Shown: one piece after another, positions 1-5,076 of the stretch
Layout of the letters: the number at the start of each line of letters is the position of its first letter
Position numbering within the stretch: the stretch's first letter is position 1
Made by a program: the position numbers and the translations under genes
The notes under the pieces: model-generated
What the model saw: the letters and a program-made list of their open reading frames with translations, nothing else
Told to the model about the DNA's origin: nothing
Database searches by the model: none
Source of the DNA: Mariprofundales bacterium
GTDB taxonomy: Bacteria; Pseudomonadota; Zetaproteobacteria; Mariprofundales; S012-25
NCBI GenBank assembly: GCA_015487905.1
Contig: WFOX01000205.1
Coordinates: 1-5,076, forward strand
Direction: 5' to 3'
DNA length: 5,076 bases

Positions 1-1566
<1,566 letters not shown>

Positions 1567-1570
<4 letters not shown>

Positions 1571-2031
1571 GGGCGCTCTCCTTGCTCCAAGATCGCCGCA
1601 ATCGTAGCCGCATCAAAGCCGCGGCGCATAAGCCGGCCGGCAATCCGGCGCCTGCCGGCTTCGTCCTTGCGCAGCGTGCCTGTGGGATCCCATTTCTCCA
1701 CAAGGCTTTGGGCCGCCGCGAGCGCATCCCAGTCCTTTTCGGCCTCGGTAAGCGCCTGGGCGATGGCTTTCTCATCCGCGCCGCGCGCACGCGCCTTGGC
1801 CGCCGCGAGCCACGGCGCCTCCCCGCGCCGCATGCGCGCGCGCAAGAAGGCCTCGGCGAAGCGTGCTTCGCTTAGGTATCCCGCATCTTCCAGCTTGGTG
1901 AGCACGGCATCCACGATCTCGGGGACAAACCCGCGCCGCAAGAGCCTCTCTTGCAGCTCCTTGCGCGTGCGCTCGCGGCGCGCAAGCAAACGCAGCGCCG
2001 CCGCAAGGGCTTGTTGTTCGTCGTGGCTCAC
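1567..2031 (-). CDS. recX: Regulatory protein RecX
   Basis: RecX binds RecA filaments and limits their growth and activity; it acts in the cytoplasm. The 154-residue product has the usual RecX length and is made almost entirely of short helical repeats. Recognisable family segments are LARRERTRKELQERLLRRGF (16-35), EDAGYLSEARFAEAFLRAR (48-66) and the C-terminal repeat RRRIAGRLMRRGF (127-139). The start is a GTG at 2031-2029 that overlaps the recA TGA as GTGA. No purine-rich Shine-Dalgarno lies at normal spacing; the eight bases before the start are GAAAAGCA. A predicted hairpin in the end of recA sits immediately upstream (2040-2069). Translation therefore probably depends on ribosomes terminating at recA and is likely weak, which fits the low RecX:RecA ratio known in other bacteria (inference). 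The stop overlaps the alaS start by 4 nt. Confidence 0.93.
1578..1583 (-). promoter_or_regulatory. Shine-Dalgarno of alaS
   Basis: On the minus strand AAGGAG lies seven bases before the GTG at 1570, inside the last codons of recX. It is a strong site. It supports the GTG start and suggests that alaS can recruit ribosomes itself as well as receive those finishing recX. Confidence 0.75.
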
Positions 2032-3044
2032 TGCTTTTCGGGCTCGGCCTCCTCCGCAAGGGCCAGCCCAAGCTTCTTGCGCAGCTCCGCTTCCAGCGCG
2101 TCCATGACCTCGGGATGCTCGCGCAGCCAGGCAATCGCGTTGTCGCGCCCCTGGCCGATGCGCGTATCGCCATAGGCATACCAGGCGCCAGCCTTGGCGA
2201 TGAGGCCGTGCTCCACGCCGAGCTCCAAGAGTTCTGCGGGCTTGGACACCCCCTCGCCATAGAGCACGAGCAATCGCGCGGTCTTGAAAGGCGGCGCGAC
2301 CTTGTTTTTCACAACCTTGACCTTGACCTCGGAGCCGAACTGCTCCTCTCCCTTGCGCAAAGGCGCCCCTTTCCGCACCTCAAGCCGCACGGTTGCATAG
2401 AACTTGAGCGCATTGCCGCCCGTGGTGGTTTCGGGATTGCCATACATCTGGCCGATCTTCATGCGCGTTTGGTTGATGAAGATGACAAGCGTCTTCGTGC
2501 GCGCAATGGAACCCGTGAGCTTGCGCAGGGCCTGCGACATGAGCCGCGCCTGCAAGCCCACATGGGAATCGCCCATATCGCCCTCAAGCTCGGCCTTGGG
2601 TGTCAGCGCCGCCACCGAATCCACGACGATGACATCCAGCGCCCCCGAGCGCACGAGCATATCCACGATCTCCAAGGCGTCCTCGCCTGTGGTGGGCTGG
2701 CTTACGAGAAGATCATCCACATTCACGCCGAGCTTTTCGGCATAGGCGGTGTCCAGCGCGTGCTCGGCGTCAATGAAGGCCGCCTGCCCCCCGCGCTTTT
2801 GCGCTTCAGCGATCGCGTGCAGGGCAAGCGTCGTTTTTCCGGAGGATTCAGCGCCGTAGATCTCCACGATGCGCCCGCGCGGATAGCCGCCGACACCCAG
2901 GGCCGCATCCAGCGCAAGCGATCCTGATGGAATCACCTCCACCTGCACCTTGCCCGCATCGCCGAGCCGCATGATGGAGCCGCGCCCGAACTGGCGCTCA
3001 ATCTGCGCAATCGCCGCTTCCAAGGCCTTGTTGCGCTCGCTCAT
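2028..3044 (-). CDS. recA: Recombinase RecA
   Basis: RecA is the ATP-dependent strand-exchange recombinase that forms filaments on single-stranded DNA and triggers LexA self-cleavage in the SOS response. The product is 338 residues, normal for the family. The N-terminal helix includes ALEAAIAQIERQFGRGSIMRLGD (7-29). Walker A is GAESSGKTT (64-72, Lys70). The catalytic glutamate is in DAEHALD (Glu94), and Walker B is in LDVIVVDSVAALTPKAE (Asp142). DNA-binding loop L2 is in NQTRMKIGQMYGNPETTTGG (191-210). The C-terminal domain carries KVVKNKVAPPFK (243-254) and LIAKAGAWYAYGDTRIGQGRDNA (281-303), then a short acidic tail (EEAEPEKQ). There is no intein or frameshift. The ATG at 3044 overlaps the thpR stop as ATGA and has GGGAGG six bases upstream; the stop overlaps the recX start. 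No LexA site of a familiar type was seen upstream of the operon. Confidence 0.99.
   Translation of the reverse strand: MSERNKALEAAIAQIERQFGRGSIMRLGDAGKVQVEVIPSGSLALDAALGVGGYPRGRIVEIYGAESSGKTTLALHAIAEAQKRGGQAAFIDAEHALDTAYAEKLGVNVDDLLVSQPTTGEDALEIVDMLVRSGALDVIVVDSVAALTPKAELEGDMGDSHVGLQARLMSQALRKLTGSIARTKTLVIFINQTRMKIGQMYGNPETTTGGNALKFYATVRLEVRKGAPLRKGEEQFGSEVKVKVVKNKVAPPFKTARLLVLYGEGVSKPAELLELGVEHGLIAKAGAWYAYGDTRIGQGRDNAIAWLREHPEVMDALEAELRKKLGLALAEEAEPEKQ
2040..2069 (-). promoter_or_regulatory. Predicted RNA hairpin at the recA/recX junction
   Basis: In the minus-strand transcript GGGCUGGCC (2069-2061) can pair with GGCCGAGCCC (2049-2040), giving nine G/C-rich base pairs with one bulged G and an 11-nt loop (2060-2050). 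The structure lies within the last recA codons and ends eight bases before the recX GTG, where a Shine-Dalgarno would normally be. The purine run GGAGGAGG (2055-2048) is split between the loop and the 3' stem arm, too far from the GTG for normal use. No U-run follows, so it does not look like a standard intrinsic terminator. A role in lowering recX expression is inference; the pairing is visible in the sequence. Confidence 0.4.
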
Positions 3045-3634
3045 GCTTCGCCTCCCAAAAGCGGAAACCTCTCCAACACCCGATAGCGCGCGCCCTCGGG
3101 ATGCAGGCGCGAGGCGTAGAGCAACAGCTCGTCCGCCGTCCAGGCAAGCGTAGGCGGCGCGGGCAAATCTTCAAGCACGGACATCTCCATTGGAAACGGC
3201 TCGCCGGAAAGCCGCGCCAGCGTGAGATGTCCCACGAAGGGCTGCTTCTGTTCGCGCCGCTTGCCGCCCCTTTTGCCTGCGGCCTCCAAGGCGCGCATGC
3301 AGGCGCGCGCAAAGCGCGCAAGGCGCTTGGGCTCACGCTGCTCCTCTATGCCGAGCCAAAAGACACGCGGGCGCGTGGCCGTCGGAAACACGCCAAGGCC
3401 GCGCGTGGTGAGCGCAAACGGCGCCGCAAGCTGGGCCTCGGTCTCCAGCGCTTCGGCCAATGCGTTCAGCCCCGCGCCGGGCACATCGCCGTAAAACGCA
3501 AGCGTGATGTGCCAGTTTTCAGGCGGGATGCTGCGCCAGCCCCAGGATTCCAGATGCACGCGCGCCGCCGTCCACCAGGCCGCGATCTCCTCACGGATGT
3601 CCTCGGGAATCGCAAAGGCTGCAAACAAGCGCAT
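3041..3634 (-). CDS. thpR: RNA 2',3'-cyclic phosphodiesterase (2H superfamily, ThpR/LigT)
   Basis: ThpR enzymes open 2',3'-cyclic phosphate ends of RNA to 2'-phosphomonoesters; the older name LigT reflects an in vitro 2'-5' RNA ligase activity. The 197-residue product begins MRLFAAFAIPEDIREEIAAWW, the typical family N-terminus. It carries both HxTx catalytic motifs of the 2H fold, HITL (42-45, in NWHITLAFYGD) and HLTL (136-139, in FVGHLTLAR). The conserved core GLGVFPTATRPRVFWLGI lies between them (79-96). The second motif has Gly where Pro often precedes the His, and a basic stretch, KRGGKRREQK (121-130), comes just before it. I chose ATG 3634 because it matches the family start and has a GAGG six bases upstream; the frame stays open further upstream but without family resemblance. 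It is the first gene of the operon and overlaps recA by 4 nt. thpR next to recA is also known in Deinococcus, so the linkage is not new. Confidence 0.93.
   Translation of the reverse strand: MRLFAAFAIPEDIREEIAAWWTAARVHLESWGWRSIPPENWHITLAFYGDVPGAGLNALAEALETEAQLAAPFALTTRGLGVFPTATRPRVFWLGIEEQREPKRLARFARACMRALEAAGKRGGKRREQKQPFVGHLTLARLSGEPFPMEMSVLEDLPAPPTLAWTADELLLYASRLHPEGARYRVLERFPLLGGEA
3051..3056 (-). promoter_or_regulatory. Shine-Dalgarno of recA
   Basis: GGGAGG on the minus strand lies six bases before the recA ATG, inside the final thpR codons. It is near the consensus in both sequence and spacing, so recA should be translated efficiently even though its start overlaps the thpR stop. Confidence 0.75.
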
Positions 3635-3640
3635 CGGTCG

Positions 3641-3644
3641 CCTC
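3641..3644 (-). promoter_or_regulatory. Weak Shine-Dalgarno of thpR
   Basis: GAGG on the minus strand, six bases before the ATG at 3634, is the only purine-rich element near this start. Three of its bases belong to one arm of the 10-bp inverted repeat (3642-3651), so anything binding or pairing with that arm would cover the site. Confidence 0.45.
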
Positions 3645-3653
3645 GGGTGTTCG

Positions 3654-3684
3654 TGCCGAGATGGGATGCGCAAAAGTCTCGGCA
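3654..3684. repeat. 8-bp inverted repeat with 15-nt spacer in the operon leader
   Basis: TGCCGAGA (3654-3661) is the exact reverse complement of TCTCGGCA (3677-3684). It lies 19 bases upstream of the thpR ATG on the minus strand. It could be a dyad operator or a stem in the operon's 5' leader; the sequence alone does not decide. Confidence 0.45.
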
Positions 3685-3687
3685 AGC

Positions 3688-3711
3688 GCGCCTGCGCGGG
3701 CAAGCAGGCGC
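3688..3711. repeat. 8-bp GC-rich inverted repeat with 8-nt spacer
   Basis: GCGCCTGC (3688-3695) pairs exactly with GCAGGCGC (3704-3711) around an 8-nt loop. It sits next to the preceding inverted repeat in the middle of the divergent region. As RNA it would form a compact hairpin on either strand. No T-run follows in either direction, so it does not resemble an intrinsic terminator. Confidence 0.45.
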
Positions 3712-3764
3712 TGCGCAAGGCGCACGCGCGCGGTAGCGTAGGCCGCTTGTCGCAACACCCGAGC

Positions 3765-3770
3765 AAGGAG
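3765..3770 (+). promoter_or_regulatory. Shine-Dalgarno of mrp
   Basis: AAGGAG lies five bases before the ATG at 3776. The in-frame GTG at 3770 uses the last base of this site and so cannot be served by it, which makes ATG 3776 the better start. Confidence 0.8.
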
Positions 3771-3775
3771 TGCCT

Positions 3776-4852
3776 ATGCCCACCAAGGAAGAGGTTTTGC
3801 AGGCCCTTTCCGCCATCCGCGATCCCGATCTCGGGCGCGACATCGTCTCGCTCGGCTTCGTCAAGGATGTGGCGATTGAGGACGGGCATGTGCGCGTGCG
3901 CCTGGAGCTCACCACCCCCGCCTGCCCCGTGCGCGAGGTCTTTCGCCGCGAGGCCGAGCAGCGCATCCGGGCGCTCGCTGGCGTGGAATCGGTGGAGGTG
4001 GAGATGAGCGCGCGCACGCAGGGGCCGCCGCCGATGGCCGCGCTCCCGAAGGTTGCGAACATCCTTGCCGTCGGCTCGGGCAAGGGCGGGGTCGGCAAAT
4101 CCACGATCGCCATCAACCTCGCCGTGCAGCTTGCGCGCATGGGCGCGCGCACGGGGCTATTGGATGCCGACATCTACGGGCCTTCGGCGCCGCTCATGCT
4201 GGGGCTTGTGGGCCGCAGGCCCGAGGCAAAACCGAATGAGAAGATCATGATTCCGCTGGAAGCCCACGGCATCCGGGTGAACTCGCTTGGCTTTCTCATG
4301 CCGCCCGATCAGGCCGCGATCTGGCGCGGGCCGATGGCGGCAAGCGCCATCATGCAACTGCTTTTGCAAACCGACTGGGGGGAGCTCGACTACCTCGTGC
4401 TGGACTTTCCGCCCGGCACGGGCGATGTGCAACTGTCCGTGATGCAGCAAACGCGCCTGGCGGGCTTTGTCGTCGTGACCACATCCCAGCAGGCCGCGAT
4501 CGCCGATGCGCGGCGCGCGGCGGCGATGGCAAGACGCCTGAATGTCCCGATCGTTGGCGTGGTGGACAACATGTCCGCCTTCGCATGCCCCCATTGCGGC
4601 GAGCACACCCCGATCTTCGGCGAGGGCGGGGCCGAAGCACTGGCCAAGGAGCTTCAAGTGCCGCTGCTTGCGCGCGTGCCCTTATCGCCCAAGGCCGTGG
4701 CTGCAGGGGATGCGGGCGTGCCCATCACCGTAAGCGCCCCAGATGATCCCGCCGCAAAGGCGCTTGCGGAACTGGCCGAAGCAGTCGTGCGAAGGGTCGC
4801 CCAGCTTGCGATGCGCACGATCCCGATTCAGTCCTCGCAAAGCACATCGTAG
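3776..4852 (+). CDS. mrp: Iron-sulfur cluster carrier ATPase Mrp/ApbC
   Basis: Mrp (ApbC/NBP35 family) is a cytoplasmic P-loop ATPase that carries Fe-S clusters to apoproteins. The 358-residue product has an N-terminal MIP18-type domain (about 1-80, with DPDLGRDIVSLGFV at 16-29 and CPV at Cys50). A MinD-like ATPase domain follows. It has the deviant Walker A GSGKGGVGKST (100-110; signature Lys103, P-loop Lys108), LLDADIYGPSAP (switch I), LVLDFPPGTGD (207-217) and the cluster-binding CPHC pair (Cys271, Cys274). The start is ATG 3776, supported by AAGGAG. The last seven residues (QSSQSTS) are encoded in a 25-bp overlap with the convergent hflX end, so the poorly conserved tail probably reflects overprinting rather than function. 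mrp is divergent from the thpR-recA operon and shares its intergenic region. Confidence 0.97.
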   Translation: MPTKEEVLQALSAIRDPDLGRDIVSLGFVKDVAIEDGHVRVRLELTTPACPVREVFRREAEQRIRALAGVESVEVEMSARTQGPPPMAALPKVANILAVGSGKGGVGKSTIAINLAVQLARMGARTGLLDADIYGPSAPLMLGLVGRRPEAKPNEKIMIPLEAHGIRVNSLGFLMPPDQAAIWRGPMAASAIMQLLLQTDWGELDYLVLDFPPGTGDVQLSVMQQTRLAGFVVVTTSQQAAIADARRAAAMARRLNVPIVGVVDNMSAFACPHCGEHTPIFGEGGAEALAKELQVPLLARVPLSPKAVAAGDAGVPITVSAPDDPAAKALAELAEAVVRRVAQLAMRTIPIQSSQSTS

Positions 4853-5076
4853 CCCGCGCGTTTTTTGAGCCTTCCCCAGAGCCGATCGGGAAGGCGCACG
4901 GTGAGCACGAGCGCATCCTCTTGCCATGTTTCGCCAAGCACCTCGCCGTGTTCGTGGCAAAAGGCGCGCGTGCGGCCATCGGCGAGCGAAACCTTGAGCG
5001 TGCGCACGCTTCTGTGCCGATCCAGCCAGCGGCGAAGAAGCGCAAGAAGCTCCGCAATCCCCTCACCCGTGCGTGC
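4828..5076 (-). CDS. hflX: Probable GTPase HflX, C-terminal 82 residues (5' end outside window)
   Basis: Reading leftward from the right edge, the frame is open with no interruption to a TGA at 4830-4828, giving 82 residues. It opens with ARTGEGIAELLALLRRWL, which matches the G5 (SAxTGEG) motif and final helix of a TRAFAC GTPase; the expected Ser would lie one codon beyond the window. A small beta-rich C-terminal domain follows, including VRTLKVSLADGRTRAFCHEHGEVL, VLTVRLPDRLWGRLKKR and the end GYDVLCED. This arrangement is typical of HflX, a ribosome-binding GTPase that splits stalled or hibernating ribosomes. No G1-G4 motifs are visible because they lie outside, so another Obg/HflX-type GTPase remains possible. 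The 3' end overlaps mrp tail to tail by 25 bp. The TTTTTT on the plus strand at 4861-4866 is simply two Lys codons. Confidence 0.78.
   Translation of the reverse strand, partial: ARTGEGIAELLALLRRWLDRHRSVRTLKVSLADGRTRAFCHEHGEVLGETWQEDALVLTVRLPDRLWGRLKKRAGYDVLCED

Larger units (their letters stand above)
3642..3763. repeat. 10-bp inverted repeat, one arm before each divergent start codon
   Basis: CTCGGGTGTT (3642-3651) and its exact reverse complement AACACCCGAG (3754-3763) lie at opposite ends of the intergenic region. Each gene therefore reads AACACCCGAG just upstream of its start: 7 nt before the thpR ATG and 12 nt before the mrp ATG, touching or abutting the ribosome binding site. The 6-mer CTCGGG also occurs within coding sequence here, so chance is possible. 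Confidence 0.5.
3635..3775. promoter_or_regulatory. Divergent intergenic region between thpR-recA-recX-alaS and mrp
   Basis: This 141-bp region is the only gap between genes in the window, so it should hold the promoters of both the minus-strand operon and mrp. I could not identify convincing -35/-10 pairs on either strand. No LexA operator of the CTGT-N8-ACAG, GTTC-N7-GTTC or GAAC-N4-GTTC types is visible, although recA is usually LexA-controlled. The region does contain three perfect inverted repeats, listed separately. Its regulatory role is inferred from gene orientation. Confidence 0.6.

Noticed and set aside
1772..2260. Minus-strand open frame spanning the recA/recX junction in a third frame
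   Set aside because: It overlaps both real genes out of frame, has no recognisable domain and has an Arg/Ser/Ala-rich shadow composition.
2115..2927. Long plus-strand open frame opposite recA
   Set aside because: Register-matched antisense of recA, which is unmistakable from its Walker and L2 motifs; the translation is His/Arg/Leu-rich shadow sequence.
3101..3736. Plus-strand open frame opposite thpR running into the intergenic region
   Set aside because: Antisense shadow of a confidently identified 2H-family gene; very basic composition and no family resemblance.
3770..3775. GTG at 3770 as the mrp start
   Set aside because: It overlaps the Shine-Dalgarno AAGGAG; ATG 3776 has correct spacing.
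3635..3889. Longer thpR with an upstream start at 3889
   Set aside because: The frame is open, but the added 85 residues run opposite the mrp coding start and show no 2H-family resemblance. The family N-terminus MRLFAAFAIP begins exactly at 3634.
4861..4866. TTTTTT on the plus strand as a terminator tail for mrp
   Set aside because: No stem precedes it on the plus strand, and the bases encode two Lys codons of hflX.

Overview
This GC-rich window looks like bacterial chromosomal core genome, not accessory DNA. It holds six protein-coding genes, two of them cut by the window edges, at very high coding density. The combination of RecA, RecX, AlaS, Mrp and HflX, the RecA sequence and the recA-recX-alaS order suggest a proteobacterium (Pseudomonadota), but I cannot name the lineage. 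There are no mobile elements, CRISPR arrays, tRNA or rRNA genes, or phage genes.

Layout. From about 3634 down to 1 on the minus strand runs a tightly packed operon, thpR-recA-recX-alaS. Each of its three junctions is a 4-nt start/stop overlap (ATGA, GTGA, GTGA). A 141-bp divergent intergenic region (3635-3775) separates it from mrp on the plus strand (3776-4852). The end of mrp overlaps by 25 bp, tail to tail, with the 3' end of a minus-strand gene. That gene enters from the right edge and is best read as the C-terminus of the GTPase HflX.

Function. The operon joins recombination and SOS control (RecA and its modulator RecX) to RNA-related housekeeping: ThpR, a 2H-family RNA 2',3'-cyclic phosphodiesterase, and AlaS, alanyl-tRNA synthetase. 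Because the genes overlap, translation is probably coupled along the operon. The likely brake is at recX, which has a GTG start, no Shine-Dalgarno at normal spacing, and a predicted hairpin just upstream inside the recA tail. By contrast, recA (GGGAGG) and alaS (AAGGAG) have good ribosome binding sites. Mrp is an iron-sulfur cluster carrier ATPase and HflX a ribosome-associated GTPase. Neither has an obvious functional tie to the operon.

I found no convincing new biological system. The observations most worth checking are regulatory: the recA/recX hairpin, the inverted repeats in the divergent intergenic region, and the convergent overlap of mrp and hflX. Long open frames opposite alaS, recA and thpR are explained by near-absence of TTA, CTA and TCA codons and are not annotated as genes.
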